A stretch of DNA of 64,000 nt from Bradyrhizobium ontarionense. Its GTDB lineage: Bacteria > Pseudomonadota > Alphaproteobacteria > Rhizobiales > Xanthobacteraceae. The stretch is taken from the NCBI RefSeq assembly GCF_021088345.1, contig NZ_CP088156.1, positions 806,001 to 870,000 on the forward strand, in the 5' to 3' direction. The notes beneath the pieces are model-generated. The model was not told the origin of the DNA and did not search any database. It worked only from the letters and a program-made list of their open reading frames with translations. Both the position numbers and the translations under genes were made by a program. Shown piece after piece: positions 26,322-36,888 of this stretch (position 1 is its first letter; the number at the start of each line of letters is the position of its first letter).

Positions 26322-27308
26322 TCAAGCCGGTGCGGTCCCGAATGCCTGCGCTCCGCCGTCGAGCTGTTTCAACCAAGCGCCGATGTCACGCGCTGCGACG
26401 TTGGCCTGGTCCAGCAATTTGCCCATCGTAAAGAAGCCGTGGAACTGGCCCGGATGCGTCCGGTGCGTCACTGGTACACCGGCCTCGCGCAGGCGCCGCG
26501 CATAGTCGTCGCCTTCGTCGCGCAGCGGGTCGGCGCCGGCGGTGAGCACATAGGCTGGGGGCAGGCCGACCAGCGTCTCCGCTTTTGCCGGTGAGGCCCG
26601 CCAGTCGTGCACGTCGGCGGCGCTGTTGAGATAGTGGTCGCGAAACCAGCGGATCACCGAATGCGTCAGCAGCACGCTGGTCTCGGGCTCGCTGTGCGAG
26701 GGATGGTTCATCGTGAAGTCGGTCGCCGGATAGATCAGGACCTGGCCGGACAGCAGCGGGCCGTTGCCGTCACGCGCTGCGAGCGCGACCACGGCGGCGA
26801 GATTGCCGCCCGCGGAATCGCCGCCGACGCTGAGGCGGGAGGCGTCGATGCCGAGCGCAGCCGCATTGTCCGCCACCCATTGTGTCGCCGCGACCGCATC
26901 GTCGATCGCGGCCGGAAACTTGTGCTCGGGCGCAAGGCGATAGTCGACCGAGATGACGATGAGCTCGCCCTCATTGGCGAGCGCGCGGCATACGACATCG
27001 TGCGAATCCAGATTGCCGATTACCCAGCCGCCGCCGTGGAAGAACACCAGCGCCGGCGCGAGTCCTTCTGTTTGTCGCAGCGTCTTGGGGCGATACAGCC
27101 GGGAGGGGATTGCGCCATGCGGGGCGGGGATGGCGAGCTCCTTGACCTCGGCGAGCTCCGGCGGCTCGGGATTGCTCACCGTGCGCGCGGCGAGATAGTA
27201 GTCGCGCGCCTCCGCGGGCGTCAGGGTCTCATAGGCCGGACGGCCGGCCTCCTGAAACGCCTTGTAGACGGCTGCGGCATCGGCATCGAGCTGGACGGGC
27301 ATGGACAA
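26322..27308 (-). CDS. hormone-sensitive-lipase-type alpha/beta hydrolase
   Basis: This 328-residue cytoplasmic esterase has the HSL-family oxyanion motif FFHGGGWVIG, the nucleophile motif GGDSAGGN, a conserved VDYRLAPEHKFPAAIDD, and the acid and histidine in DPLRDEG and PGQFHGF. It hydrolyses short-chain acyl esters or related compounds. It sits 24 bases downstream of an SDR dehydrogenase gene on the same strand; together they could hydrolyse and then oxidise an ester substrate. Confidence 0.93.
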   Translation of the reverse strand: MSMPVQLDADAAAVYKAFQEAGRPAYETLTPAEARDYYLAARTVSNPEPPELAEVKELAIPAPHGAIPSRLYRPKTLRQTEGLAPALVFFHGGGWVIGNLDSHDVVCRALANEGELIVISVDYRLAPEHKFPAAIDDAVAATQWVADNAAALGIDASRLSVGGDSAGGNLAAVVALAARDGNGPLLSGQVLIYPATDFTMNHPSHSEPETSVLLTHSVIRWFRDHYLNSAADVHDWRASPAKAETLVGLPPAYVLTAGADPLRDEGDDYARRLREAGVPVTHRTHPGQFHGFFTMGKLLDQANVAARDIGAWLKQLDGGAQAFGTAPA

Positions 27309-27332
27309 TGAACCTGCTGAGTTGAGGGGATG

Positions 27333-28106
27333 TCAGGCGGCGGTGCGGCCGCCGTCGACGGTGTAGGCGGCGCCGGAGACGTAGCTCGCGTCGTCGGAGG
27401 CGAGGAAGGCGACGATCGATGCCACCTCAGAGCCCAGGCCGAGCCGGCGCGCGGGGACGCGGTCGACGACCTTTTCGGACGGAGCAGGCGCCCCGCTGCG
27501 GCCCTCGATGATCGCGCTCAGCATGCGGCTCTCGATCAGGCCGGGACAGACGCAGTTCACGCGCACGTTCGTGCCGGTGCATTCCCAGGCCGCGCTCTTG
27601 GTCAGGCCGATGACCGCATGCTTGCTGGCGCTATAGACGGCGATCTGCGGCGAGCCGAACAGGCCGGCGATCGAGGCGGTATTGATGATCGAGCCGCGGT
27701 TCTGCTTCAGCATGACGGGCAGCACGTGCTTCAGGCCGAGGAATACGCCGACGACGTTGACGTCGAGCACGCGGCGGAACGTATCGAGCGGATAGTCCGT
27801 GATCGGCCTGATCTCACCCTCGACGCCGGCATTGTTGAAGAACACATCGATGGTTCCAAGCCGATCGCAGGCGCGTCGCACGTAGGCCGCGACCTGCTCC
27901 TCGTCGGTGACGTCGGCACCGATCGCCAGCGCTTCCGCGCTTGCGGGCAGAGAGGCGATGGCATCCTTGAGATCCTGCTCTCGCCGGTCAACGGCAACGA
28001 TGCGAGCGCCGCGTGCAGCCAGCAGCCGCATGGTCGCCGCGCCGATCACGCCGGCTGCGCCGGTAACGACGGCGATCCTGCCGTCGAGACGAATCGAATC
28101 CGTCAT
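27333..28106 (-). CDS. SDR-family oxidoreductase
   Basis: This 257-residue classical short-chain dehydrogenase has TGAAGVIG for coenzyme binding, NNAG, a catalytic serine in INTAS, YSASK with the catalytic tyrosine and lysine, NCVCPG, and a C-terminal YTVDGG. An Asp at the end of strand 2 (VDRREQ) favours NAD. The substrate is an unknown alcohol or ketone. It heads a likely operon with the HSL esterase and the small hypothetical gene. The 255-base gap upstream is shared with the divergent DUF2155 gene and must hold both promoters. Confidence 0.93.
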   Translation of the reverse strand: MTDSIRLDGRIAVVTGAAGVIGAATMRLLAARGARIVAVDRREQDLKDAIASLPASAEALAIGADVTDEEQVAAYVRRACDRLGTIDVFFNNAGVEGEIRPITDYPLDTFRRVLDVNVVGVFLGLKHVLPVMLKQNRGSIINTASIAGLFGSPQIAVYSASKHAVIGLTKSAAWECTGTNVRVNCVCPGLIESRMLSAIIEGRSGAPAPSEKVVDRVPARRLGLGSEVASIVAFLASDDASYVSGAAYTVDGGRTAA

Positions 28107-28361
28107 TCGCTTCCTTCCCTTGTTCTTCCCTTGCCGCCGGTTCCGTGGCGCCGGCCTTGTCGCGTGTTGGTTTCACGCTATCTTCTGAGCATGCGACTAT
28201 CTCATTGGATGAACTGCGTGACCAGCTCGCGGTGCGCTGGTAAGTCGCCCTTTCCCCGCCGTATTCCGCATGTTAACGGAGAGGCTGATCGAGAGCGGCG
28301 GATGGGACAGGACGCCATTACACTGTCCGGAACCCCGATTCGCCTGACAAAGCCCCGCGAG

Positions 28362-29372
28362 ATGCATCGAAACATTGCCCTGACCGCTCTCGCAGCCTTC
28401 GTGGCCGCCACCTCCATGGCGCTGGTGGCCGTGCCTGCGCGCGCGCAGATCGGCACCATCTTCTCCGACCCTGTTCCGCGTCCGCCCGGCAACATTCCGC
28501 GCCGCGGAGAACCGCTTCCCCCGCCGCCGGAGGAGGAGGAAGAGATCCCGGAGCTGCCGCAGGGACGCGTGCTGCCGGCGCCGACCCGTCCGCCGCCAGG
28601 GCAGGGCGCAGCCCTTCCGGGACCGGTGCAGTCCCAGCCTCTCGCGCCGCCGCCGGCAGCGATGCCGCCAAACAATCCGCCGGTCGCGGTCGCGCCGCCC
28701 TCCGCGCAGCCGGGTGCCGTGCCGGCGCCGGGCGGCAATGTCGCCCAGCCCGGTCAGCGTCAGCTGCCGCCGCGCGGCGCGCCCCAGAATGCGGCGGTCC
28801 CGCCGAACGGGGCCGTGCCGCAGACGCCTGCGACGCTGCAGCCGGGCGACGAGGTGGTGACCGAGCCGCCGGCGCAGAAGATCGTGAACAAGAAGGCGAG
28901 CTTCTCCGGCCTCGACAAGATCACCGGCCGCATCATCAATTTCGACGAGGACGTCGGCGAGACCGTGCAATTCGGCGCGCTCAGGGTGAAGACCGACGCC
29001 TGCTACACCCGGCCGGCCACCGAAGCCGCGAATACCGATGCGTTCGTCCAGGTCGACGAGATCACCTTGCAGGGCGAGGTGAAGCGCATCTTCTCGGGCT
29101 GGATGTTCGCGGCAAGCCCCGGCCTGCACGGCGTCGAGCACCCGGTCTACGACATCTGGCTGGTCGACTGCAAAGAGCCGCAGACCACGGTGGTGAGCGC
29201 GGCGCCCGATCAGAAGCCCACGGCTCAACCGGCGCAGAAGCGGCCGCCGCAGCAGAAGCAGGCGGCACCCAGGCCCCAGCCGCCGCAGCAGCCACAGCAG
29301 TATCAGACCCAGCAGATGCCGCCGCCTCCGCCACCCCAGGCGGGTGGGCCGTTCGGCGGGGTGTTCAGGTAG
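28362..29372 (+). CDS. DUF2155 family secreted proline-rich protein
   Basis: This 336-residue protein has a signal peptide (MHRNIALTALAAFVAATSMA to ARAQ). A long Pro/Ala/Gln-rich low-complexity region (about 30-165) precedes a DUF2155 domain (about 175-275: KASFSGLDKITGRIINFDED, RVKTDACYTRPATEAANTDA, FSGWMFAASPGLHGVEHPVY, DIWLVDC). A Pro/Gln tail completes it. DUF2155 is a conserved alphaproteobacterial periplasmic domain of unknown function, usually encoded beside aat and NDUFA12. An ATG at 28302 would add 20 residues before the signal peptide. It converges on aat with a six-base gap. Confidence 0.85.
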   Translation: MHRNIALTALAAFVAATSMALVAVPARAQIGTIFSDPVPRPPGNIPRRGEPLPPPPEEEEEIPELPQGRVLPAPTRPPPGQGAALPGPVQSQPLAPPPAAMPPNNPPVAVAPPSAQPGAVPAPGGNVAQPGQRQLPPRGAPQNAAVPPNGAVPQTPATLQPGDEVVTEPPAQKIVNKKASFSGLDKITGRIINFDEDVGETVQFGALRVKTDACYTRPATEAANTDAFVQVDEITLQGEVKRIFSGWMFAASPGLHGVEHPVYDIWLVDCKEPQTTVVSAAPDQKPTAQPAQKRPPQQKQAAPRPQPPQQPQQYQTQQMPPPPPPQAGGPFGGVFR

Positions 29373-29378
29373 TGCCGG

Positions 29379-30059
29379 TCAGCCGCGCGCGGCGATGATG
29401 GCCAGCGCCTCGCTGCCGGGGATCGGCTGGTCGACCGGAAGCCTCGCAAAATTAGCCGCTGGTCCCGTCAGCGCCTTTTCGAGCAGCGCGGTATAGCGCC
29501 GCCGCGGGATCTCGACGGCGCCGAAGGTCTTGAGGTGCTCGGTGACATATTGGGTGTCGAGCAGCTCGAAGCCGCCCGCGATCAGCCGCGCCACGAGATG
29601 CACCAGCGCCACCTTCGAGGCGTCGCGGGTGCGATGGAACATGCTCTCGCCGAAGAAGGCCCGGCCCAGGCTGACGCCATAAAGGCCACCGACGAGTTCG
29701 CCGTCCTGCCAGCATTCGACGCTGTGGCAATGGCCGAGCGCATAGAGGCCGCTGTAGAGCTCGCGGATGCGCCGGTTGATCCAGGTGTCCTCGCGGCCGG
29801 GCTGCGGCTCGGCGCAGCCATCCATGACCGCCTTGAAGGCCTGGTTCACGGTCACCACGAAGGTGTCGGAGCGCACCGTGCGGGCCAGCCGCGACGCCAC
29901 GCGAAACCCATCGAGCGGAATCAGGCCGCGCAGCTCCGGCTCGACCCAGAACAGCGTCGGATCGTCGGCACTTTCGGCCATCGGGAAGATGCCGCAGGCA
30001 TAGGCACGCAGCAGGACCTCGGGCGTAATCTCGGACGCTGCGGAGTCGCGCGAATTCAT
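29379..30059 (-). CDS. aat: leucyl/phenylalanyl-tRNA-protein transferase
   Basis: This 226-residue enzyme adds Leu or Phe from aminoacyl-tRNA to N-terminal Arg or Lys of proteins, marking them for ClpAP through the N-end rule. Family hallmarks are [20 protein letters not shown] near the start, [50 protein letters not shown] and [20 protein letters not shown]. Length is normal. It is a single gene, convergent with DUF2155 and followed upstream by the signalling operon on the same strand. Confidence 0.97.
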   Translation of the reverse strand: MNSRDSAASEITPEVLLRAYACGIFPMAESADDPTLFWVEPELRGLIPLDGFRVASRLARTVRSDTFVVTVNQAFKAVMDGCAEPQPGREDTWINRRIRELYSGLYALGHCHSVECWQDGELVGGLYGVSLGRAFFGESMFHRTRDASKVALVHLVARLIAGGFELLDTQYVTEHLKTFGAVEIPRRRYTALLEKALTGPAANFARLPVDQPIPGSEALAIIAARG

Positions 30060-30133
30060 GACGGCAGCTTAGCAGGATGCCATGAGCAACGCGATGGTCT
30101 GTTGGTCGCGCCTGGCGCCTGAGGCGCGTGGTC

Positions 30134-31219
30134 TCAGCCCACGGCGGCAGCCGGCTTGGGAACATCCTTGGTGAGGCGGAAGCGGACGACGATCTTGGTA
30201 CCGGCATGGCTCGGGTCGGGAGCCACGGTCGCGTCAAGCTTGTTGGCCATCGCACTGACGATGCGCTGGCCCATGCCGGTCGATCGCGGATCGCTGGTCG
30301 CGTTGAGGCCGACGCCGTTGTCGGCGATGGCGAGCACGATGTCGTCGCCGTCGAGCTTCAGCTCGACGTGAATGGGCCCGGGGCCATCGGGATAGGCGTA
30401 TTTGACCGCGTTCATGACCAGCTCGTTGACCACGATGCCGATCGCAACCGCACGATCGGGGTCGATCTCGATTGCCTCGCCCCTCAAGGTCAGTCGTGAC
30501 ATGCGGTTGCCCTCGGCCGAGCGGCGGAGATCGTCGAGCAGCGCGTCGAGATATTGATTGAGCAGCACGCTCTTCAAATCGTGCGAGGTGTAGAGGCGGC
30601 GATGCACCTGCGCGACGGCGGCGACGCGGCCCATGGCGTTGGTGAGCGCGGCCTTGACGTCCTCCTGCGTGCTCGAATTGGCCTGCAGGTGCAGCAGCGA
30701 GGCGATGATCTGCAGCGAATTGCCGACGCGATGGTTGACCTCGCGCAACAGCACCTCTCGCTCCGCCGCCAGCGCCGCATAGCGGTCGCGTGAGGCGCGG
30801 ACTTCGGCCTCCGCCTCGTCGCGCGCCTTCTGCAGCCGCGCCTGGCGCAGCGCGCCTTCGGCTGCAACCTGCAGCAGCGGAATGAACTCGCCCTGCACGT
30901 CCTTGACGAGATAGTCGGCCGCGCCGGCCTTCAGCGCCGTGACGGCGATCTTGGAATCCTGCGACGCCGTGACGAACACGACCGGCGGCGCCTCCGGCAG
31001 CGCCATGATGCGCTCCAGCGTCTCCAGCCCGTCGAGACCGGGCATGTACTGGTCGAGCGCGACCACGTCGATGCCACCGTGCTTGATCCGGTCGAGCCCT
31101 TCGCTGCCGCCGGGCGCATGTTCAACCGTGAAGCCGAGCCGCTTGAGGCCCCGGTCGACCAGCCGCGCCAGCGCCGCGTCGTCGTCGATGTAGAGCAGCG
31201 TGGGGGAGGCGGGGCTCAT
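30134..31219 (-). CDS. response regulator fused to HisKA_2-type histidine kinase
   Basis: The 361-residue protein starts with a receiver domain (1-120; acidic IDDD near residue 11, phospho-acceptor Asp56 in ALDQYMPG, Lys106 in LVKD). A coiled coil (125-155) and a HisKA_2/HATPase module follow, with the phospho-histidine in LLREVNHRVGNSLQII (His163), NELVMNAVKYA and DNGVGL. It is soluble. Input through the receiver and output through a kinase reverses the usual order and suggests an intermediate in a phosphorelay. It is the last of three genes joined by four-base ATGA overlaps. None of the three carries a DNA-binding domain. Confidence 0.93.
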   Translation of the reverse strand: MSPASPTLLYIDDDAALARLVDRGLKRLGFTVEHAPGGSEGLDRIKHGGIDVVALDQYMPGLDGLETLERIMALPEAPPVVFVTASQDSKIAVTALKAGAADYLVKDVQGEFIPLLQVAAEGALRQARLQKARDEAEAEVRASRDRYAALAAEREVLLREVNHRVGNSLQIIASLLHLQANSSTQEDVKAALTNAMGRVAAVAQVHRRLYTSHDLKSVLLNQYLDALLDDLRRSAEGNRMSRLTLRGEAIEIDPDRAVAIGIVVNELVMNAVKYAYPDGPGPIHVELKLDGDDIVLAIADNGVGLNATSDPRSTGMGQRIVSAMANKLDATVAPDPSHAGTKIVVRFRLTKDVPKPAAAVG

Positions 31220-31653
31220 GCGGCGGGCGGAACCTGGATGACGGAGAAGAACAGGCCGAGCTGGCGAATGGCGTTGGCGAAACTCTCGTAGTTCACGGGC
31301 TTGGTGATGTAGACGTTGCAGCCGAGCTCGTAGCAGCGCTTGATCTCCTGCGAGTCGTCGGTCGTGGTCAGGATCACGACCGGCGCGCTCTTCAGGAAGC
31401 TGTTCTGCTTGACCATCCGCAGGATCTCGATGCCGGTCATGTCCGGCAGGTTGAGGTCCAGCAGGATCAGCAGGGCGCGGCCCTTATGGTCGAGGCCGGT
31501 GCCGTCATCCCCCAGTAGATACTTGACGGCGTCTGTACCGTTGGTGAACGGCATGATTTCGTTGTTGACGCCGGAGCGGCGGATGTTCCGCTCGATCAGG
31601 CGGGCGTGGCCTTCGTCGTCCTCGATCATGATGATCGTCACAGGCATGGTCAT
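31216..31653 (-). CDS. single-domain response regulator (Rcp1-like)
   Basis: This 145-residue stand-alone receiver has the acidic pair in IEDDEGHARLIERN, phospho-acceptor Asp66 in LLDLNLPDMTG, TTTDDSQEI, and the conserved lysine in YITKPVNYE. The sequence resembles receivers that work with phytochrome-type kinases (Rcp1 group), although no phytochrome is encoded here. Its start overlaps the stop of the upstream kinase gene (ATGA) and its stop overlaps the start of the downstream gene in the same way, so all three are translationally coupled. Confidence 0.94.
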   Translation of the reverse strand: MTMPVTIIMIEDDEGHARLIERNIRRSGVNNEIMPFTNGTDAVKYLLGDDGTGLDHKGRALLILLDLNLPDMTGIEILRMVKQNSFLKSAPVVILTTTDDSQEIKRCYELGCNVYITKPVNYESFANAIRQLGLFFSVIQVPPAA

Positions 31654-33170
31654 CGGTCTGAGTTCCGGTTAGAGGCGTTCCAGTTGATCGGGAGCGTGAT
31701 GGTGAACGTGCTACCCTGGTCGAGCTCCGACGCGACCGACATGGTTCCGCCGAGCCGGCGCACCAGCGCGCGTACATGGGCCAATCCGATCCCCTGACCG
31801 GGACGGTCCTGGGTTCCGGCGCGGCGGAACAGATCAAAGATACGCTGGTGATCCTTGGGATCAATACCTCGGCCGGTATCGCTGATCTCGAAGATCGCGA
31901 AACCGAGCTTGGTGCGGGCACGGATGGCGATCTCGCCGGGAATGCCGGGCTTCATGTATTTGATGGCGTTGTCGATCAGGTTGGAGAAGATCTGCTCCAG
32001 TGCGAGGCGGTCGCTGACAACGGTGGGCAGCGGCTCGATGCGGATGGTCGCATTCGCCTCGTCGGCCTGATGGGCGAGCGTCGACACGATGGTCTCGATC
32101 AGCTCGCGGGTGTCGATCCGGATCGGGACGAACTCGCGGCGTCCTTCGCGGGTCAGGTTGAGGATCGCGGTGATCAGCCGGTCCATCTTGGCGATTGAGG
32201 ACTTGATGAAGCCCAGCGCCTCCGAGAAGTCCTCCGACAGCTGCTTGTCGGCGCCTTCGAGCTCCGGCTCGGCGCCTTCGGCCGGCGGCGGCGCGTCGGA
32301 CACCGCGCGCGCGAGCGTCGCGATACGCCGGAAGATGTCGCTGCGCAGCTCGTCGAGCTCGCTCGTGAAGCCCATGATGTTGACGAGCGGCGAGCGCAGA
32401 TCGTGGCTCACGATATAGGCGAAGCGCTGGATCTCCTCATTGGCCTCGCGCAGGTCGGCCGTGCGCTCGTCGACGGTGGCTTCGAGGTTGAGATGGCTCT
32501 CGCGTAGCCGGGCCTCCGCCTCGTCACGGGCGCGCGTGGAGCCGCGCACCAGGACCACCGAGATGAAGGCGAGCACGACGACCAGCGCCGAACCTGCGAC
32601 GGTCACAATCGTCGCCAACCGCTGGCTCGCATCGGCGTTGGTGGTCCGCAGCGCCAGCAGGCGCTCCTCCTCGCTGCGCATCACTTCGGCCGTGTCGCGC
32701 ATCATATTGCTGCTGTCGGTTGATCCGGCATCGCGCACCAGCGTGACGGCGCTGGGGAGATCGCCTGACACGACCAGCGCCTTCTCGCGATCGAATTGCG
32801 CCAGCCGGCTCTCGATGACGCCGCGCAGTTTGGCGAGGTTTGCCAGCTGCGTCTGATTGTCGGCGATGAGCGTGCCCAGCTTGTCGAGCAGGGGCCGGAT
32901 CGCCGTCACGGCGGCCTCGTGATCCCTGAGGAACTCCGGGTTCTGCGTCAGCAGATAGGCACGCACGCCGCTCTCGGCACGCCGGACCTCCAGCAGCAGC
33001 GCATTGATCTGGTTCTCGGCCTCAACGGTATGGATCACCCAGGCGCTGTCGCTGCGGGCCTTGTTGACCAGCAGCACCGAAGCCGTACTGACGGCAACCA
33101 GCACCAGGAAGCCCGCCGACAACAGCAGGATTTGTCCCAGCGTGCGCCGCTGTCTGACCTCAGGCGCCAC
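31650..33170 (-). CDS. sensor histidine kinase with CHASE3-like domain
   Basis: This 506-residue membrane kinase has a first helix (12-36), a helical periplasmic CHASE3-type sensor (40-185; EVRRAESGVRAYLLTQNPEF), and a second helix (187-208). A coiled coil leads to HisKA with FAYIVSHDLRSPLVNIMGF (His257). Within the dimerisation region there is an unusually long acidic insertion (about 285-315). The HATPase has NLIDNAIKYM, DTGRGI and GQGIGLAHVRALV. This kinase subtype commonly pairs with single-domain Rcp1-like regulators, as here. It is the first gene of the three-gene operon. Confidence 0.94.
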   Translation of the reverse strand: MAPEVRQRRTLGQILLLSAGFLVLVAVSTASVLLVNKARSDSAWVIHTVEAENQINALLLEVRRAESGVRAYLLTQNPEFLRDHEAAVTAIRPLLDKLGTLIADNQTQLANLAKLRGVIESRLAQFDREKALVVSGDLPSAVTLVRDAGSTDSSNMMRDTAEVMRSEEERLLALRTTNADASQRLATIVTVAGSALVVVLAFISVVLVRGSTRARDEAEARLRESHLNLEATVDERTADLREANEEIQRFAYIVSHDLRSPLVNIMGFTSELDELRSDIFRRIATLARAVSDAPPPAEGAEPELEGADKQLSEDFSEALGFIKSSIAKMDRLITAILNLTREGRREFVPIRIDTRELIETIVSTLAHQADEANATIRIEPLPTVVSDRLALEQIFSNLIDNAIKYMKPGIPGEIAIRARTKLGFAIFEISDTGRGIDPKDHQRIFDLFRRAGTQDRPGQGIGLAHVRALVRRLGGTMSVASELDQGSTFTITLPINWNASNRNSDR

Positions 33171-33286
33171 CGCTCACTCGCACATCGATGGAAATAATGA
33201 CCCCCCGGCGGAATAACTCCGACCGACCAGAACGTGCCCGAAGGCGAAATGGTTCCAGGGAAGAGGCGATTTTCCTCGAACGCTGA

Positions 33287-34636
<1,350 letters not shown>

Positions 34637-34655
34637 GGTGCCTCGGGCGCGAGTG

Positions 34656-34717
34656 GCGAATAGTGAGCAGCGAATAGGGAACGGAGAACCATTCGCTATT
34701 CGCCATTCGCTATTCGC
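34656..34717. repeat. AT-rich palindromic repeat within accB-accC gap
   Basis: GGCGAATAGTGAGCAGCGAA with TAGGG on the left and three ATTCGC-type units (CCATTCGCTATTCGCCATTC and onward) on the right fold into an imperfect hairpin. The unit GCGAATAG is repeated directly and inverted. Its low GC is striking between two housekeeping genes. It could be a REP-like insertion that stabilises or attenuates the operon mRNA. Confidence 0.75.
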
Positions 34718-34719
34718 GC

Positions 34720-35199
34720 TTATTCAATGATCACCAGCGGCTCGCCGTATTCCACCGGCTGTCCGTCCTCGACCAGGATCTGCGTCACCGTACCGGCGCG
34801 CGGCGACGGAATCTGGTTCATCGTCTTCATGGCCTCGATGATCATCAGGGTCTGGCCGACCGTGACTTTGGAGCCGACCTCGATGAACGGTTTGGCGCCG
34901 GGCTCCGGAGCCCAGTAGGCGGTACCGACCATTGGCGAGGGTACGACGCCCGGATGTTTGGACAGGTCGGCGCCGGCGGCTGCAGCCGTCGCGGCGGCGA
35001 CCACAGGAACGGCCGCTGCCGGGACGCCGGAAGGCATCGCGGCGGCAATGGTCACGTTGCGGGCGACGCGGATGCGCAGGCCGGCCCGCTCCAGCTCGAT
35101 CTCGGTCAGGCTGGTTTCGTCCAGCAGGGCCGCAAGCTCGCGGATGAGCTGGCTGTCTTCGGATTTGGCGGTGGTCTTGTCGTCGGGCTGGGGCGCCAT
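34720..35199 (-). CDS. accB: biotin carboxyl carrier protein of acetyl-CoA carboxylase
   Basis: This 159-residue protein has an N-terminal helical segment ([20 protein letters not shown]), an Ala/Pro/Val-rich hinge (about 55-85), and a biotinyl domain (about 85-159). The biotin-accepting lysine is in the canonical EAMKTMN. It carries carboxybiotin between AccC and the carboxyltransferase. The start ATG at 35199 opens [14 protein letters not shown]. It lies 41 bases after aroQ in an aroQ-accB-accC operon, a common alphaproteobacterial order. Confidence 0.97.
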   Translation of the reverse strand: MAPQPDDKTTAKSEDSQLIRELAALLDETSLTEIELERAGLRIRVARNVTIAAAMPSGVPAAAVPVVAAATAAAAGADLSKHPGVVPSPMVGTAYWAPEPGAKPFIEVGSKVTVGQTLMIIEAMKTMNQIPSPRAGTVTQILVEDGQPVEYGEPLVIIE

Positions 35200-35240
35200 G
35201 ATCGTGATCCAGAACCTTGTGTGGCGTGAGGGCGAGGGCG

Positions 35241-35738
35241 TCAGGCTGGTGCCTGGACGCCGATCTTCGTGTCGGTGGTGATGCCGATCTTGGCGGCGAG
35301 GCCGGTGATCGCGAGTCGGTAGCCGTCGATTCCAAAACCACAAATCGACGCAAACGCGGCCTTTGCGGTGAACGAATGGTGCCGGAAGCTCTCACGGGCG
35401 TGAATGTTGCTGATGTGCACCTCGACGGTGGGGATCTTCACCCCCATCAGCGCATCGTGGAGGGCGATCGAGGTATGAGAGTAGGCGCCGGCATTGAGGA
35501 TGATCCCGACCACACCGCGGCTGCGGGCCTCATGGATGAAATCCACCAGCACGCCCTCGTGGTTGGACTGCCGGCAATCCGCCATCATGCCAAAGCCGGC
35601 CGCGGTCTCGATGCAGAGCCGTTCGACGTCGGCCAGCGTGGCGTGGCCGTAGGTCTCCGGCTCACGGGTGCCCAACAGATTGAGGTTGGGTCCGTTGAGG
35701 ACATAGATCGTCTTTTGCGCGGCGTCGGCCATTCCCAT
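35241..35738 (-). CDS. aroQ: type II 3-dehydroquinate dehydratase
   Basis: This 165-residue protein dehydrates 3-dehydroquinate to 3-dehydroshikimate in the shikimate pathway and forms a dodecamer in the family. Signatures are [20 protein letters not shown], the catalytic tyrosine in that motif, [35 protein letters not shown], and [17 protein letters not shown] with the catalytic histidine. MGMADAAQK offers ATG at 35738 or 35732. It heads the operon with accB and accC. Confidence 0.97.
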   Translation of the reverse strand: MGMADAAQKTIYVLNGPNLNLLGTREPETYGHATLADVERLCIETAAGFGMMADCRQSNHEGVLVDFIHEARSRGVVGIILNAGAYSHTSIALHDALMGVKIPTVEVHISNIHARESFRHHSFTAKAAFASICGFGIDGYRLAITGLAAKIGITTDTKIGVQAPA

Positions 35739-35947
35739 CCCGGCGGTGTGGCGGCAGTGGGCGGCGTTATAGGTAACAAAGCCGCCAAGGGGAAGCCTTT
35801 CGGCGACCGGAGAGGCCCGGCCGGGCTTGGTCCGTCACGCGAAAAAAACACTCCAAGTCACGGAAAGGACTGCTTAACCAGGTTGGCGCAGCACAGCTGC
35901 ACGTGCTGCGTGTAGTCGCTCGCGCGGGGCCTTGCACAGCACAAAAG

Positions 35948-35971
35948 GGGGCGGGCACTGCTGCCCGCCCC
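35948..35971 (-). terminator. Rho-independent terminator of the DUF1236 gene
   Basis: GGGGCGGGCA (35948-35957) pairs with TGCCCGCCCC (35962-35971) around four bases. On the minus strand the stem is followed by CTTTTG. It starts 27 bases after the DUF1236 stop. Confidence 0.75.
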
Positions 35972-35997
35972 TTGCTCGTCACCTGCCTGGTCGGGGA

Positions 35998-36690
35998 TCA
36001 GGTGTCGAGAACTGCGACGATCTCGTGGGAACGAGGATCGATCACGAGGATCTGGTCACGAACCAGGATGAAGTCATATCCGCGCCATTCCGGATAGACG
36101 GTCACGACCTCGGCCGGGAGCGGGTGGAAGTGGACCTCGCGCGGCACGCGGGTGCCGACCGAGATGTTGAAGTTCACGTTGGTGACCGGCTCGACGCGCT
36201 GGCTGCGGATCACAGTCGAGATCTTGGTGCGCTGCTCGGTCGAGAGCTTCGCACCTGCGCCGGCCTGTCCCGTGGTGGTCTGCGAGCGGTCGCCGCCGGT
36301 CTTGGTCTCGGCATTCTTGGTGGCGTCGCTGCGGCCATCGCGGTTCTCGGCCGCGCCGGTGCCGCCCTTGCTGTCGCGGCCTTCGGCCTTCATATTCTTG
36401 GCGCCGCCCTTGCTGTCGGTCTCCGAGCTCGTGCTCTTCGGCCCCTTCATGCCGTCTTCAGCGTGCTGATTCTTCGGAGCCATACCCGACTTCTGATCCG
36501 ACTGGCCGGAGCGCGTCTCGGGCGCACCGCCCGGCGCAGCGCCTGGCGATGGCGCGGCACTGTCACGGTTCATCGTTGCGCCACCGGCTGCTCCGCCACC
36601 GGCTGCACCACCGGCCCCTTGAGCGTGGGCGAAGCCTGCGCCCGCGACCAGCGCGATCGCAGCAACTGAAACCATCAAACGATTGGTCAT
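35998..36690 (-). CDS. DUF1236 family secreted protein
   Basis: This 230-residue protein has a signal peptide (MTNRLMVSVAAIALVAGAGF to AHAQ). A long disordered Gly/Ser/Lys/Asp-rich region (25-150) follows, then a DUF1236 module (about 150-230: LSTEQRTKISTVIRSQRVEP, VGTRVPREVHFHPLPAEVVT, YPEWRGYDFILVRDQILVID). The domain is of unknown function, common in Rhizobiales and usually periplasmic. AGGAGG lies seven bases before the ATG. It is a single gene with its own terminator. Confidence 0.88.
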   Translation of the reverse strand: MTNRLMVSVAAIALVAGAGFAHAQGAGGAAGGGAAGGATMNRDSAAPSPGAAPGGAPETRSGQSDQKSGMAPKNQHAEDGMKGPKSTSSETDSKGGAKNMKAEGRDSKGGTGAAENRDGRSDATKNAETKTGGDRSQTTTGQAGAGAKLSTEQRTKISTVIRSQRVEPVTNVNFNISVGTRVPREVHFHPLPAEVVTVYPEWRGYDFILVRDQILVIDPRSHEIVAVLDT

Positions 36691-36888
36691 ACTCTATCCT
36701 CCTCTATCATTGGCACTGCCCGCGCCGACAACGGCAGGATGTTGGAGTCGTTCCGTGCGCCTCCGATTGTTCCTCGAAAATGTCCGGGATCGCGATCTTA
36801 TGAACGGATGCTCACGGTCATGAACGCAGGATGACGATCCGCGTGACCGGCGCATCATGTGTGAGGTCGGCCGAAGGGCGCGCCTCGC

